Shown in pieces: positions 1 to 9,964 of a stretch of DNA of 64,000 nt; the first letter of the stretch is position 1, and the number at the start of each line of letters is the position of its first letter. The DNA is from Spirosoma sp. KUDC1026 (lineage in GTDB: Bacteria; Bacteroidota; Bacteroidia; Cytophagales; Spirosomataceae), in the NCBI RefSeq assembly GCF_013375035.1, contig NZ_CP056032.1:4524001-4588000 (forward strand), written 5' to 3'. The notes under the pieces were generated by a model, which saw nothing but the letters and a program-made list of their open reading frames with translations, did not search any database and was not told where the DNA came from. The position numbers and the translations under genes were made by a program.

Positions 1-66
1 TTGGCGTGAGGAGCGTTTGTATCGCGGCAGGTTGATTTATTTGTTCAACCCTAACGATATAGTCCG

Positions 67-1677
67 ATGGACATCCCTATTTGGTTAACGATTCTGGCGG
101 CCCTGCTTGGGGGCGGCATTGGCATATTTATTGGTCGTCAGTCGATGGCTGGCGTTCGCGCCCGTCATGAGCAGGAAGCGCAGGAAAAAGCGGCTTCCAT
201 CCTGAAAAACGCTGAATTACAGGCTGAAACGATTAAGAAAGATCGGATGCTGGAAGCCAAGGAGAAATACCTGAAGCTGAAAGCTGAATTTGAAGAGACA
301 ACGAATCAGAAACGGAATATTCTCCAGCAGAACGAGAATAAACTCAAGCAGCGCGAGCAGCAACTGAACCAGCAGGCCGATCAGCAGAAAAGCCGCGAAC
401 ACGAACTCAACCAGCAGCGTAACGAATTGGGTCAGCAGAAAAACGGGCTGGCACAACAGGTTGACGCACTCAACAAACGCCGGGAAGAGGTAGATCGCCG
501 GCAGCAGGAAGCCGACCGGATGCTGGCCGAGCAGGTGTCGCAACTCGAGAAAATCGCGGGTCTCTCAGCCGATCAGGCCCGTGAGCAACTGGTTGATACG
601 TTGAAAGCCGAAGCCGAAACCCGTGCCTCGTCCTACATCAAAAACATCGTTGAGGAAGCGAAACTGACGGCGACCAAAGAAGCCAAGAAGGTCGTTATCG
701 AAACCATTCAGCGCACCGCGGCCGAGCACGCTATTGAAAACTGCGTATCGGTGTTCAACATTGAATCCGACGACGTAAAAGGCAAAGTCATTGGCCGGGA
801 AGGCCGGAACATCCGGGCGCTGGAAGCCGCGACGGGTGTCGAAATTATCGTCGACGATACGCCCGAAGCGATCATTATCTCTGGTTTTGATCCCGTTCGG
901 CGGGAGATCGCCCGGCTGTCGCTGCACCGGCTCGTACAGGACGGACGGATTCATCCTGCCCGCATCGAAGAGATCGTGGCTAAAACCCGCAAGAATATTG
1001 AGGACGAAATCGTCGAAATCGGTGAACGTACCGTTATCGACCTGGGCATTCACGGTCTACACCCCGAACTGATCAAAATGGTTGGTCGGATGCGTTTCCG
1101 GTCCAGCTACGGCCAGAACCTGCTCCAGCACTCCCGCGAAGTGGCTAAGCTCTGCGCGACCATGGCGGCTGAACTGGGTCTGAACGCCAAGCTGGCGAAA
1201 CGCGCTGGTCTGCTCCACGACATCGGTAAAGTATGGCCCGAAGAGGCTGAGTTACCCCACGCCATTCTGGGTATGGAGCTGGCGAAGAAATACAAGGAGA
1301 ACCCCGAGGTGATCAACGCCATTGGCGCTCACCACGACGAAATTGAGATGACCAGCATGATTTCGCCCCTCGTGCAGGTGTGTGATGCCATCTCCGGCTC
1401 ACGGCCGGGTGCCCGTCGGGAAATGATGGAGTCGTACATCAAGCGCCTGAAAGAACTGGAAGAGCTGGCTGGCAACTTCCCCGGCGTGACGAAATGCTAC
1501 GCCATTCAGGCCGGTCGCGAACTGCGGATCATGGTCGACGCCGATCACGTATCCGACGAGCGGGCGGGCGTTCTCTCCTACGAAATCTCGCAGAAGATCG
1601 AAAAAGAAATGCAGTACCCCGGTCAGATCAAAGTAACAGTTATCCGTGAAATGCGAGCCGTGGCCTACGCGAAGTAA
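67..1677 (+). CDS. rny: Ribonuclease Y (RNase Y)
   Basis: Membrane-anchored endoribonuclease that starts bulk mRNA decay. The 536-residue length is normal for the family. Residues 5-24 form one N-terminal membrane helix, followed by a Gln/Lys/Glu-rich coiled coil to about residue 180. A KH RNA-binding domain follows ([15 protein letters not shown] near 239) and then a metal-dependent HD domain (LLHDIGK near 382-388, with a later AHHDEIE). The ATG start is directly in front of the membrane helix. The gene is followed by a strong intrinsic terminator and is probably the last gene of its transcript. Family assignment is secure; the activity is inferred from the family. Confidence 0.97.
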   Translation: MDIPIWLTILAALLGGGIGIFIGRQSMAGVRARHEQEAQEKAASILKNAELQAETIKKDRMLEAKEKYLKLKAEFEETTNQKRNILQQNENKLKQREQQLNQQADQQKSREHELNQQRNELGQQKNGLAQQVDALNKRREEVDRRQQEADRMLAEQVSQLEKIAGLSADQAREQLVDTLKAEAETRASSYIKNIVEEAKLTATKEAKKVVIETIQRTAAEHAIENCVSVFNIESDDVKGKVIGREGRNIRALEAATGVEIIVDDTPEAIIISGFDPVRREIARLSLHRLVQDGRIHPARIEEIVAKTRKNIEDEIVEIGERTVIDLGIHGLHPELIKMVGRMRFRSSYGQNLLQHSREVAKLCATMAAELGLNAKLAKRAGLLHDIGKVWPEEAELPHAILGMELAKKYKENPEVINAIGAHHDEIEMTSMISPLVQVCDAISGSRPGARREMMESYIKRLKELEELAGNFPGVTKCYAIQAGRELRIMVDADHVSDERAGVLSYEISQKIEKEMQYPGQIKVTVIREMRAVAYAK

Positions 1678-1692
1678 CCAGCATGCATCAAT

Positions 1693-1722
1693 AAAAAAGG
1701 GGCTTATATAGCCCCTTTTTTG
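1693..1722 (+). terminator. Intrinsic terminator after rny
   Basis: A-tract plus AGGGGCT pairs with AGCCCCT plus T-tract around a 5-nt loop, 15 bases after the RNase Y stop codon. Confidence 0.85.
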
Positions 1723-1775
1723 GTTGGTAACAAAGCGCAACCGGCGAACGTTACGTTGTGTACCTGACATATTTT

Positions 1776-2426
1776 ATGGATTTTCTGACCATTCTTCTTT
1801 TGTTACTTGTCGGCGGAGGAGCGGGCATTACGCTGGCTAACTTTCTGCGCAGTCGCACTCAGTCGGCCAGCACTCGTTATGAATCAACCCTTCTGCTGGA
1901 GCGTATCGAGAAAGTTTTTAAAGTTGTGATGGCCGAGGGTTACTTTTCGGAAATCTACAATTACCAGGACCAGCGCAAGATCATGTATTTGTTCAATGAT
2001 CCGAAGAAGGCCATGATCATTGCCCGATCGAAAGTCCTGGTTGGCTTTGATTTTGCCAAGGTTCGTTTCAGCGTATCGGATACCGACAAGCGAACGCTGG
2101 TCATTGACTCATTTCCGGAACCGGAGGTGCTTTCGATCGACACCGACTATAAATTTTACGACATCCAGGCTGGCTTACTCAATCATTTCAGCGGGGCTGA
2201 CTATACCCAGATTCTGGAGGAAGCCAAGCAGGTTATGAACGAGCGGGCTATGCAAAGCGACCTACCCAAGATTGCGAATAATCAGATTCAGTACATGATT
2301 TACCAGCTGGCTAATTCGATGAACTGGCAGCTTCAGCTTCCCGAAGCGGAACAAAAAAAACTGGAAGCGCTACAGAAACAAGCCGAAGCGGATAAACCCG
2401 CTCAGACATTGCCCCCCGCGGAGTGA
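1776..2426 (+). CDS. DUF4230 domain membrane protein
   Basis: A 216-residue protein with one N-terminal hydrophobic helix (MDFLTILLLLLVGGGAGIT) and a DUF4230 domain (ERIEKVFKVVMAEGYFSEI, then LVGFDFAKVRF and YKFYDIQAG). The C-terminus is a charged Glu/Lys/Gln tail. The family is common in Bacteroidota and has no established function; the topology suggests anchoring in the inner membrane with the domain outside the cytoplasm. I chose the ATG at 1776 rather than a GTG at 1758 because it sits directly before the hydrophobic segment. It is separated from rny by a terminator. Confidence 0.88.
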   Translation: MDFLTILLLLLVGGGAGITLANFLRSRTQSASTRYESTLLLERIEKVFKVVMAEGYFSEIYNYQDQRKIMYLFNDPKKAMIIARSKVLVGFDFAKVRFSVSDTDKRTLVIDSFPEPEVLSIDTDYKFYDIQAGLLNHFSGADYTQILEEAKQVMNERAMQSDLPKIANNQIQYMIYQLANSMNWQLQLPEAEQKKLEALQKQAEADKPAQTLPPAE

Positions 2427-2480
2427 CTCCTGACTTGATTAGTCGTCCATTTTCTATAGTATTCCCGTAACTAGTTTCGC

Positions 2481-4472
2481 ATGTCGGTACGTTTATTTAT
2501 TTCCATTCTCTTTCTTCTCCCTCTGCTTGGCAGGGCACAGGAACTGCCAGCCGATGGCAGCTGGTTCTGTCAGCACGGAAAAGTTCGTTCCTTTGGTCAG
2601 GTAGGCAGTCTGGCCAACGCCCGGCTGGCCTATCCCGGCGATGCCAACATTGATATTCTCTACTACGGTCTTGATCTCAAACTGACCCACACACCGAACT
2701 ACCTGCGCGGGGCGGCCACCGTTCTCCTGAAGAGCGTAACCCCTAGTCTGGCCTCGTTTACACTGGATCTCAACTCGACCACCGCTACGTCGGGCGAAGG
2801 GTTACGAGTCGATTCGGTAAAGGCAGGAACGCAGAAGCTCAGCTACCAGTTTGCCAGTAACAAATTGACCATCAAGCCGGCCACGGCGCTCGCCAACGGC
2901 CAGACGATCCGCGTAGTTGTCTACTATCAGGGAATCCCTATCAGCACCTCCGGCAGCTTTGTTTTTGGTAAGCACGAGAAAACGAGCGACCCAGCCATCT
3001 GGACGCTCAGTGAGCCATATGGTGCTCCCGACTGGTTTCCCTGTAAGGATACTCCCGCCGAGAAAGTTGACTCCTCCGACGTACGCATAACGGCCCCGGC
3101 TACGTTCGTGTCCGTGTCGAACGGTACGTTGGCCAGTATTACCGACAATCCGGATAACACGAAAACTTACTTCTGGCGCAACCGCCACACCATCGCGCAT
3201 TACCTAATCTCGATTGCGTCGTCGAACTATACCCGTTACGATACGCCCTTTACGTCCGGCAACCGGGTTGTTCCCGTTACGCACTACGTTTATCCGGAAG
3301 TCCTGTCGTCGGTGAAGGCAAATCTGGATCTGACGCCGAAGATGATGCAGTTGTTCTCGACTCAGTTTGGCACGTATCCGTTTTCGGCGGAGAAATACGG
3401 ACACGCCCAATTTGGTACGGGAAATGGTGGCATGGAACACCAGACTATTAGTTCGATGGAAGAAGCGGCATTCACCCCCACTGTCATTGCGCACGAACTG
3501 GCTCACCAGTGGTTTGGCGACAAGATCACCTGCCGCAACTGGGAAAATATCTGGCTCAACGAAGGTTTTGCTTCCTACGCTGAGGCCCTTTACGCCGAAT
3601 CGACGGGTGGTCGTCAGGGCTACCAGGGGTACATGGACCGGTTTCTGACCCGGGCGAAGAGTGCTCAGGGAAGCATCTACGTACAGGATATCAGCTCAGT
3701 CGGCAATATTTTTAACAGCACTCGCACGTATGCCAAAGGGGCTGCGGTGCTCCATATGTTACGGGGAGTCCTGGGAGACAGCACGTTCATCAATACCTTA
3801 CGTAGCTATTCAACATCGAAATACGCCTACCAGACAGCCATTACAGAAGATTTTCAAGGCATCGCCGAGCAGGTATCCGGCAAGAAACTGGGGTATTTCT
3901 TTCAGCAATGGATTTACGGAGCCGGGTATCCAACGTATCAGGTGAGTATCACGGGAAGCAACCAGGCCAACCAGGTCTCAGTTCGGCTGGTGCAACGGAA
4001 TACGACGGCCAGCAGCCCGTCGTCGTTTACCATGCCGGTGCAGCTAACGATCAAGGCAACCGCGGGTGATACAACCGTAACGGTCGTCAACGACCGGGCC
4101 GACCAGAGGTTTACTCTCCCCAGCAAAGGAACGGCAACGGGCGTTGTTGTCGATCCTAACAACTGGATTCTGAAAGGAACCGAGGCCCCGGCGGTAGTTA
4201 CGGCGATCGAGCCCGCAGCAACATCACTTACCATTTACCCCAATCCGTCCAGCGAATTGGTCTCTATCGATTTCACAACCCCGTCTGCCGGAGCACTTTC
4301 TCTGGCGCTAACCAACCTGCTGGGGCAGCGTGTCCGGAGTCTGACGGAAGCACAGTTAGGAGCGGGTGAACATTCGCGTAGTCTTAACCTGCGCGGGCTG
4401 TCAGCCGGACGGTACGTCCTATCCATCCAAACAACAGCAGGTCAGCAGAGTCGGGTAGTTTTAGTACCCTAG
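2481..4472 (+). CDS. Secreted M1 family aminopeptidase with T9SS sorting domain
   Basis: Zinc aminopeptidase of the M1 (gluzincin) family, predicted to be exported. Seen: a signal peptide ending near GRAQ, the substrate-binding GNGGMEH motif near 313-319, the zinc site HELAHQWFGD (His338, Glu339, His342) and the third ligand Glu361 in WLNEGFASY. The last 80 or so residues form a T9SS type A sorting domain (LTIYPNPSSE start, GLSAGRYVL near the end). This implies Sec export, then T9SS passage across the outer membrane and surface anchoring or release. At 663 residues it lacks the long C-terminal helical domain of PepN. The VOC gene follows 14 bases later and may be co-transcribed. Confidence 0.95.
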   Translation: MSVRLFISILFLLPLLGRAQELPADGSWFCQHGKVRSFGQVGSLANARLAYPGDANIDILYYGLDLKLTHTPNYLRGAATVLLKSVTPSLASFTLDLNSTTATSGEGLRVDSVKAGTQKLSYQFASNKLTIKPATALANGQTIRVVVYYQGIPISTSGSFVFGKHEKTSDPAIWTLSEPYGAPDWFPCKDTPAEKVDSSDVRITAPATFVSVSNGTLASITDNPDNTKTYFWRNRHTIAHYLISIASSNYTRYDTPFTSGNRVVPVTHYVYPEVLSSVKANLDLTPKMMQLFSTQFGTYPFSAEKYGHAQFGTGNGGMEHQTISSMEEAAFTPTVIAHELAHQWFGDKITCRNWENIWLNEGFASYAEALYAESTGGRQGYQGYMDRFLTRAKSAQGSIYVQDISSVGNIFNSTRTYAKGAAVLHMLRGVLGDSTFINTLRSYSTSKYAYQTAITEDFQGIAEQVSGKKLGYFFQQWIYGAGYPTYQVSITGSNQANQVSVRLVQRNTTASSPSSFTMPVQLTIKATAGDTTVTVVNDRADQRFTLPSKGTATGVVVDPNNWILKGTEAPAVVTAIEPAATSLTIYPNPSSELVSIDFTTPSAGALSLALTNLLGQRVRSLTEAQLGAGEHSRSLNLRGLSAGRYVLSIQTTAGQQSRVVLVP

Positions 4473-4486
4473 CGCCTTTGCTGACT

Positions 4487-5029
4487 ATGAAGCAGTTTAT
4501 TGTGTCGGCGCTGGTAATGGCCGCGCTGAGCCAGGGGGGCTATTCGGCCTATTGCCAATCAAATCAGGTCAAACCAATGCCGACGCCGGGCGCGTCGGCT
4601 CCCGGTGAACCGACCCCAGGCACCTCCATGCCGGGACCGAACAACCTGGGCATTATCCGGCATAATCACCTAGCCATTCACGTGAAGGACATTCCGGCCA
4701 GTACCGCTTTTTACCGGGACGTACTGGGGTTGAAACCGGTGCCGGTGCCCGACAATATGAAAGCGACCCGGGCCTGGTTTGATCTCGGCGACGGGCAGAT
4801 GATTCACCTCCTCGACGGACGAACCGAGCAGATCGTACACGATCGAAACGGTAGTCATTACGCTCTCTTTGTCGAAAATATCGGCCAGTCAGAAGCATTT
4901 CTTAAAGCAAAACAAATCCCGTATCACCGGCAGGTACGGTTCGATGGTGTTGTGCAACTTTATTTCTCCGACCCCGACGGTTATCTCTTCGAACTCAACG
5001 AAGGCAAAAAATCAACGAATCAACACTGA
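4487..5029 (+). CDS. Secreted VOC (glyoxalase-like) family protein
   Basis: A 180-residue protein with a signal peptide (MKQFIVSALVMAALSQGGYS...YCQ), a Pro/Gly/Thr-rich linker to about residue 50, then one vicinal-oxygen-chelate domain (HLAIHVKDIPASTAFYRDVLGL ... FSDPDGYLFELNE). His in NHLAIHV and the final Glu match the usual metal ligands. A TTG occurs 9 bases upstream, but the ATG before MKQF is the better start. VOC proteins include glyoxalases, dioxygenases and resistance proteins, so the substrate cannot be read from sequence. Export to the periplasm is unusual for this fold. Confidence 0.85.
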   Translation: MKQFIVSALVMAALSQGGYSAYCQSNQVKPMPTPGASAPGEPTPGTSMPGPNNLGIIRHNHLAIHVKDIPASTAFYRDVLGLKPVPVPDNMKATRAWFDLGDGQMIHLLDGRTEQIVHDRNGSHYALFVENIGQSEAFLKAKQIPYHRQVRFDGVVQLYFSDPDGYLFELNEGKKSTNQH

Positions 5030-5227
5030 TTGATTCGCTACGTTCTACCGATAGATTAATTCTTATCCAGCCTGAACTTCCTTCAGAGAGATTTCAGGCT
5101 ATTTGTTTATTAAACGGTAGCGAATTCTTTCGTATTTTTAATGGCTTCTTTATACGAATACCGTGGCCGTTGGAGTTGTAACAGTGTGTACCCACCGTAC
5201 GGCACATCAGTTTTGCCGTAATCTTCC

Positions 5228-6838
5228 ATGAATCAGCCCGCCTTTGAGCCGTACAGCAATACGACAGACGCGCCCCCGGGTGGCTATTTTGAAACGATTC
5301 CGGCCGACGAACTGTCGCTTATCTGGCGGCAAGTTATGGCCCATTCGCCCAATGGGCTGGTAGGCATGACGGCCGTTCGGGATGAGACGTTACCCAACCA
5401 TCCCATCATTAACTTTCGGTACCGCTTTCTGAATCAGATCGCCCTGCGTGATACGTTCTGGGGACAGCCGCTGCAGGAACAGGACGTTACTGGTAAACTC
5501 CTGACCGATTTTTTTCCTGACATACGCACGACCTCCCTCTGGCAAACGTACCTGACCGCCATGCGTACGGGTGTTGCCCAGCGAATTGAACAGCAGACCA
5601 TCCTCAACGAGCACGATGCCTGGTTCGTGCAGTCGGCCGCTCCCTTTGGCCGGGATGGCTTACTGCTTTCCTACTCCGAAACCAGCGATCTGCACCACAC
5701 CGCTCGTCGGCTGGCGCGGCAGACAGCCCTGCTCAACGGCGTACTCGATTCATCGCCCAATGCCATTGTCGTTTTTGAGGCCGTGCGCGACGAGCAGCAA
5801 ATTATTACCGATTTTCAGATTTCGCTCACGAACAATCGCTTTGAGGAGCTCACCGAACAGGCCCAGGGATCATTGACAGGTATGACACTTTCCGAAATGT
5901 ACCCGGTCACCGACCGTCGCATGGATCGCCTGCGGCAGATGATCGTGACGGGTGAACCTATCCGGAAAGAGGAATTTGTTCCGACGCTGGGCCGATGGCT
6001 CGATATTACACTGACGAAGCTCCACGACGGTTTCGTCGCTACGCTGCAGGACATTACCCCCGCCCGAGAGGTTAGTCAGCAACTTCGGGCAACCATTGAG
6101 GAACTGCACCAGTCGAACCAGAACCTGGAGCAGTTTGCCTACGTAGCCAGTCACGATCTGCAGGAGCCACTCCGTAAAATTGTTTCATTCGGCGATGTAC
6201 TCACCGCTCAGTACACCCACGACATGAGCGAGTCTGCGGCCGATCTGGTCCGGCGGATGCAGAGTTCAGCCACCCGGATGCGCTCGCTTGTGCAGGATTT
6301 ACTTACCTACGCCCGGCTGGCGGGAAAGGTAGAAACCTTTAGTCTGATCGATCTGAGTCACCTTCTGACCAGCGTGAGCGATGACCTCGGCATTGCCGAT
6401 GAACCTTCGGTAACGTTTACAATCGACACGCTGCCGCCCGTCTGGGGTGACACCACCCTGCTGCGCCAGCTATTCCAGAATCTGCTGAGCAACGCCCTTA
6501 AATTTCAGCTGGCTGGCAACTCTGTTCAGATTCGGGTGCAGGGCCATCCCGCTGACGTGTACGAACTTCCCAAAATGCTGCTTCCGGACGATATTTCGCA
6601 GACGGGCCGCCGGTATGCTGTCATCGACGTCATTGACAACGGGATCGGTTTCGACGAGCGCTACCTAGACCGAATCTTCACTATTTTCCAGCGGTTGCAC
6701 GGGCGCATGCACTACTCCGGCACGGGTATGGGTCTGGCTATCTGCCGCAAAGTCGTTGATATTCACCGTGGCTACATTACGGCCAGCAGTCAGGAGGGGG
6801 CGGGGGCTACGTTCCGAGTATTTTTACCGATGGTCTAG
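5228..6838 (+). CDS. PAS-domain sensor histidine kinase
   Basis: A 536-residue soluble histidine kinase without transmembrane segments. Two PAS-like regions (about 30-150 and 165-285) precede a HisKA domain with the phosphoacceptor motif YVASHDLQEPLRK near 303-315. The HATPase domain has the N box (LLSNALKF), G1 (VIDNGIGFD) and the G2-type GTGMGLAICRKVV. This kinase type resembles the transmitter modules of bacteriophytochrome-like kinases, but no chromophore domain is visible. No response regulator lies beside it, so it is probably an orphan signalling through a distant partner. The signal is unknown. Confidence 0.9.
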   Translation: MNQPAFEPYSNTTDAPPGGYFETIPADELSLIWRQVMAHSPNGLVGMTAVRDETLPNHPIINFRYRFLNQIALRDTFWGQPLQEQDVTGKLLTDFFPDIRTTSLWQTYLTAMRTGVAQRIEQQTILNEHDAWFVQSAAPFGRDGLLLSYSETSDLHHTARRLARQTALLNGVLDSSPNAIVVFEAVRDEQQIITDFQISLTNNRFEELTEQAQGSLTGMTLSEMYPVTDRRMDRLRQMIVTGEPIRKEEFVPTLGRWLDITLTKLHDGFVATLQDITPAREVSQQLRATIEELHQSNQNLEQFAYVASHDLQEPLRKIVSFGDVLTAQYTHDMSESAADLVRRMQSSATRMRSLVQDLLTYARLAGKVETFSLIDLSHLLTSVSDDLGIADEPSVTFTIDTLPPVWGDTTLLRQLFQNLLSNALKFQLAGNSVQIRVQGHPADVYELPKMLLPDDISQTGRRYAVIDVIDNGIGFDERYLDRIFTIFQRLHGRMHYSGTGMGLAICRKVVDIHRGYITASSQEGAGATFRVFLPMV

Positions 6839-6969
6839 ATCGCTATTTCCATAAAATATTATTTCTTCCGCTTAACATTTTATGGAACGTTCGGTTTGTA
6901 AATTAGCCTCTTTATACCGTCCGCGTAAAATAACGAACGGACTTTATCTAACTTCCCTAACTGGCATAT

Positions 6970-8148
6970 ATGAAAGGTATGAACTCGATGTCTGAAATGG
7001 TTGATACGAACGGCAATCAGACTCGACTGACTTCGTCAAGTGACCCCAAGCATCTGATCTGTTTTTCCCACCTGCGGTGGAATTTTGTGTATCAGCGTCC
7101 TCAGCATCTACTGAGCCGCGCTACGTCCGATTACCATGTCTGGTTTCTGGAGGAACCGATCTGGGACAATGACTATCGATTGAACGAGTGCCAACAAACT
7201 GATAAACTAACGGTTCTGGTACCGCACATTCCGCACGGCACACCCCAGGAGGAAGCTACCCGGATGCAGCGGCAATTGCTCGATAACTTTCTGGCCGAAA
7301 AGAACATCAAGAGTTTTGTTGGCTGGTACTATACGCCAATGGCCCTGCTGTTCAGCGATCACCTGACGCCACGCATGACGATCTACGACTGCATGGATGA
7401 GTTGTCGGCATTTCTGGGTGCCCCCCCTCAACTGCTGACGCAAGAGCAGCGACTGATCGACCGGGCCGACCTGGTCTTTACGGGCGGCTACAGCCTGTAC
7501 GAAGCGAAACAACATCGGCACCCGCACGTGTTCGCGTTCCCCAGCAGCATCGACTTTAATCATTTCGCCGTTGCCCGCCAGGAACAGGCCGACCCGGTCG
7601 ACCAGCAGACGAAGCCTAAGCCACGGCTTGGCTTCAGTGGGGTAATCGATGAACGGTTCGACTATAAACTGGTCAGCGAACTGGCAACTCAGCACCCTGA
7701 GTGGCAGTTTATTCTGGTTGGTCCTATCGTAAAGATCAACCGGGAACTGCTGCCAAAAGGTCCGAATGTGCACTACCTGGGCATGAAGCACTACAACGAT
7801 CTGCCTGCTTATTTCAGTAACTGGGACGTAGCGATTCTGCCGTTTGCGTTGAACGAGTCGACCCGCTTCATCAGTCCGACCAAAACGCCGGAATACCTGG
7901 CGGCTGGCCTGCCAGTAATTTCTACACCGATTAAGGACGTAGTACGTACTTACGGCACCGAAGGATACGTTCAGATTGCTGACTCAGCCGACTCGTTTGC
8001 CGCGGCCGTCAAGCTCGCCCTTAGCGGCAAGCACCCGGAAAACTGGGAAGCAATTGATACCTTCCTGAAAGAAAACTCCTGGAATCATACCTGGCACGAA
8101 ATGCACCGGCTGATCCTGGCTCATCTTAACGTAGCCGTGGATCAGTAA
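6970..8148 (+). CDS. Glycosyltransferase, GT-B fold (GT1/GT4-like)
   Basis: A 392-residue cytoplasmic glycosyltransferase. The N-terminal part carries HLRWNFVYQRPQHLLSR, typical of a group of Bacteroidota and proteobacterial GT1-like proteins. The C-terminal nucleotide-sugar half has PRLGFSGVIDERFDYKL and a donor-site region KTPEYLAAGLPVISTPI. There is no signal peptide. Three in-frame ATGs (6970, 6979, 6988) leave the exact start open. No polysaccharide locus surrounds it, so acceptor and product are unknown. Confidence 0.87.
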   Translation: MKGMNSMSEMVDTNGNQTRLTSSSDPKHLICFSHLRWNFVYQRPQHLLSRATSDYHVWFLEEPIWDNDYRLNECQQTDKLTVLVPHIPHGTPQEEATRMQRQLLDNFLAEKNIKSFVGWYYTPMALLFSDHLTPRMTIYDCMDELSAFLGAPPQLLTQEQRLIDRADLVFTGGYSLYEAKQHRHPHVFAFPSSIDFNHFAVARQEQADPVDQQTKPKPRLGFSGVIDERFDYKLVSELATQHPEWQFILVGPIVKINRELLPKGPNVHYLGMKHYNDLPAYFSNWDVAILPFALNESTRFISPTKTPEYLAAGLPVISTPIKDVVRTYGTEGYVQIADSADSFAAAVKLALSGKHPENWEAIDTFLKENSWNHTWHEMHRLILAHLNVAVDQ

Positions 8149-8166
8149 ACGCTGGAACTGATGGAG

Positions 8167-8200
8167 AAGGGATAATCGTGGGTCGGTTATCCCTTTTTTA
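8167..8200. terminator. Bidirectional terminator between converging genes
   Basis: AAGGGATAA pairs with TTATCCCTT across an 11-nt loop, followed by a T-run on the plus strand. The T-run overlaps the stop codon of the converging NFACT gene. Confidence 0.75.
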
Positions 8201-9844
8201 TTCCCCCTTCGGCACGACCATCACGACACTCTCTTTCTCGATAAGAACCTGCCCCTCGGCCAGCCCTTTGGGCTTCCGGACAAACTTCTTGGGAGTTACG
8301 GTCACCGGACAGAGACTATCAGTTCGGCGTTTGGAATACCAGGCCGCCAGTTCAGCCGCCCGTTCAATGACATTTTTCGGAAACGTTTTACCAGCCTGGT
8401 ACTTGATCAGCACGTGCGAGCCCGTTACATCGCGGGCGTGAAGCCACAGGTCTTCTTTGTAGGAAAACTTCTGGGTCAGCAGATCGTTATTGCGCGCGTT
8501 TCGTCCGATCAGAATCCGGAATCCCGACAGGGTAACCTCCTTAAACAGCGGCCCCTTGCTATCATCTCCCAGCGAGAGCCCACTGGCCGTAAGCAGTCCA
8601 TGCTGCTTGACATACCGTCTGAATTCCTTCAGTGTCTGGAGTTCCGGAACGGCCAGTAGATGCTGATCGATGCGGGCAATTTCCTGCTCGCGCGCGGCAA
8701 CCTGACTGGTGAGATGTTCCTCTTCTAACTTCTCGTTTTTGGCTTTTCGGTAGAAGTTTTCCGCGTTTCGCTGGGGGCTCAGGTCGGGTTTTAGTTTGAG
8801 CGTAATGGGCTGATCCCGATAAAAATCCAATAAGGTAACGCGCTCGGGTGAGCGGCCGCCGGGCGTTTCGGCAATATCGTGCAGATTGGCCATCAGAATA
8901 TGACCCATTTCCTCATGACTCGCGCCTTCCTCCCGCGACAATAACCGCTCCATGTTTATATCAATCAGCGCTGTGGCCCGCTTCCGCTGTTTTTCGAGCA
9001 GGCGCAGTAATTCCGATTTTTCGCGGTCAAAAGTACTACGTCCGTTATAGGTGGTATAGAACCGGTTAGCGGCTTCGATGGGATCGCTCCACACCTGCTG
9101 GTTTTCGCCGACGGGTAGCAGACTCAGCACCGGCTTGTGGTGCAACCGGGTAAGGTAATAGGTCGGATGATCGAATTGGTGGAGAACTTCCTGAATAACT
9201 GGCCACTGATCGTTTCCGGGAATGGCGTGTTCACTCAGCCAGTCGTTTACCAGTTTTCCGAAAGTCGGGAATAAGGGACGATGATCGTAGCCAGCGCGCT
9301 GGTAAGACTCGTAGGACTGATCCAGAGGCCGGTCGAACTGATCCAGCAGCAGGTGTTCGTCCGTGAGCAGGTTCTGGTTGAATCGCTCATTTATTGTATT
9401 CCCCCGAAAGACCAGCAGATTGGGACGGTTACCGAAAAACTTGAATACAAGCGTATATCCCTGTTCCAGCGTAATACCCAGGCAGCGTTCGTTTCTGAAC
9501 GAACGAACACCCGTCACGATCAATCCCGCCGGTTGCCCATCGCCATCAGGCGCTTCTGCTGGTGTCCAGTCGGTAAGCTCGGTGAACAGATCGGCACTGT
9601 TCGTCCGGGCGCGTTGAACGGCATCGGGAAAGAAAAGACCCGAAAAATCCGGACGCAGCGTTGCTTTGATATAAAACGGTTTGTAGTAGTTGAGCCGCCC
9701 TTTAGCCTGCGCGAATACCAGCACCACTTCGTCGCGATCCTGACTAAAGCATTCCATGAACCGGAGCCCAGCGTCTGTTTCGGGAATCAACCGTTGTTCA
9801 AGGACCGGGGCCAATTGGCGCAGAAAATAGTAATTGGTATGCAT
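8198..9844 (-). CDS. rqcH: NFACT family RNA-binding protein (RqcH/Rqc2-type)
   Basis: A 548-residue protein of the NFACT family. NEMF/Rqc2/RqcH members bind peptidyl-tRNA-blocked 50S subunits and add C-terminal tails in ribosome quality control. Seen: NFACT-N at about 1-190, central helical coiled segments (KSELLRLLEKQRKRA, LEEEHLTSQVAAREQE), and C-terminal NFACT-R (LWLHARDVTGSHVLIKY, NVIERAAELAAWYSKRR). Where tail-adding members have an Asp-Arg pair, this protein appears to read Glu-Arg (FRNERCLGI); that alignment is by eye. A -7 box TACCTTTG ends 7 bases before the ATG, suggesting a leaderless or very short leader mRNA. The stop codon lies in the shared terminator. Confidence 0.88.
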   Translation of the reverse strand: MHTNYYFLRQLAPVLEQRLIPETDAGLRFMECFSQDRDEVVLVFAQAKGRLNYYKPFYIKATLRPDFSGLFFPDAVQRARTNSADLFTELTDWTPAEAPDGDGQPAGLIVTGVRSFRNERCLGITLEQGYTLVFKFFGNRPNLLVFRGNTINERFNQNLLTDEHLLLDQFDRPLDQSYESYQRAGYDHRPLFPTFGKLVNDWLSEHAIPGNDQWPVIQEVLHQFDHPTYYLTRLHHKPVLSLLPVGENQQVWSDPIEAANRFYTTYNGRSTFDREKSELLRLLEKQRKRATALIDINMERLLSREEGASHEEMGHILMANLHDIAETPGGRSPERVTLLDFYRDQPITLKLKPDLSPQRNAENFYRKAKNEKLEEEHLTSQVAAREQEIARIDQHLLAVPELQTLKEFRRYVKQHGLLTASGLSLGDDSKGPLFKEVTLSGFRILIGRNARNNDLLTQKFSYKEDLWLHARDVTGSHVLIKYQAGKTFPKNVIERAAELAAWYSKRRTDSLCPVTVTPKKFVRKPKGLAEGQVLIEKESVVMVVPKGE

Positions 9845-9851
9845 GGTGCGG

Positions 9852-9859
9852 CAAAGGTA
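9852..9859 (-). promoter_or_regulatory. Putative -7 promoter box of the NFACT gene
   Basis: On the minus strand it reads TACCTTTG, a full match to the Bacteroidota TAnnTTTG -7 consensus. It lies 7 bases before the ATG, so transcription would start about at the start codon. No clear -33 TTTG is visible. Confidence 0.5.
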
Positions 9860-9964
9860 CGGTGAATTGGCCAGCCCGTGGCATTGACCCGACCATCAGG
9901 GTTGCCAGGCCGAACAATCCGCCAGCAGGCTAGTTATGTACGGACAAAGCAACAAAACAACGTT

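Noticed and set aside
2..88. Open frame WREERLYRGRLIYLFNP... running from the window start into rny
   Set aside because: It could be the tail of an upstream gene overlapping rny by 22 bases, but only 28 codons are visible and no family can be recognised.
7207..7791. 194-codon minus-strand frame opposite the glycosyltransferase
   Set aside because: Antisense shadow; the plus-strand protein has clear glycosyltransferase motifs.
5228..8148. Idea that the histidine kinase and the glycosyltransferase form a polysaccharide regulatory unit
   Set aside because: They are separated by 131 bases with no shared signal, and no other polysaccharide gene is present.
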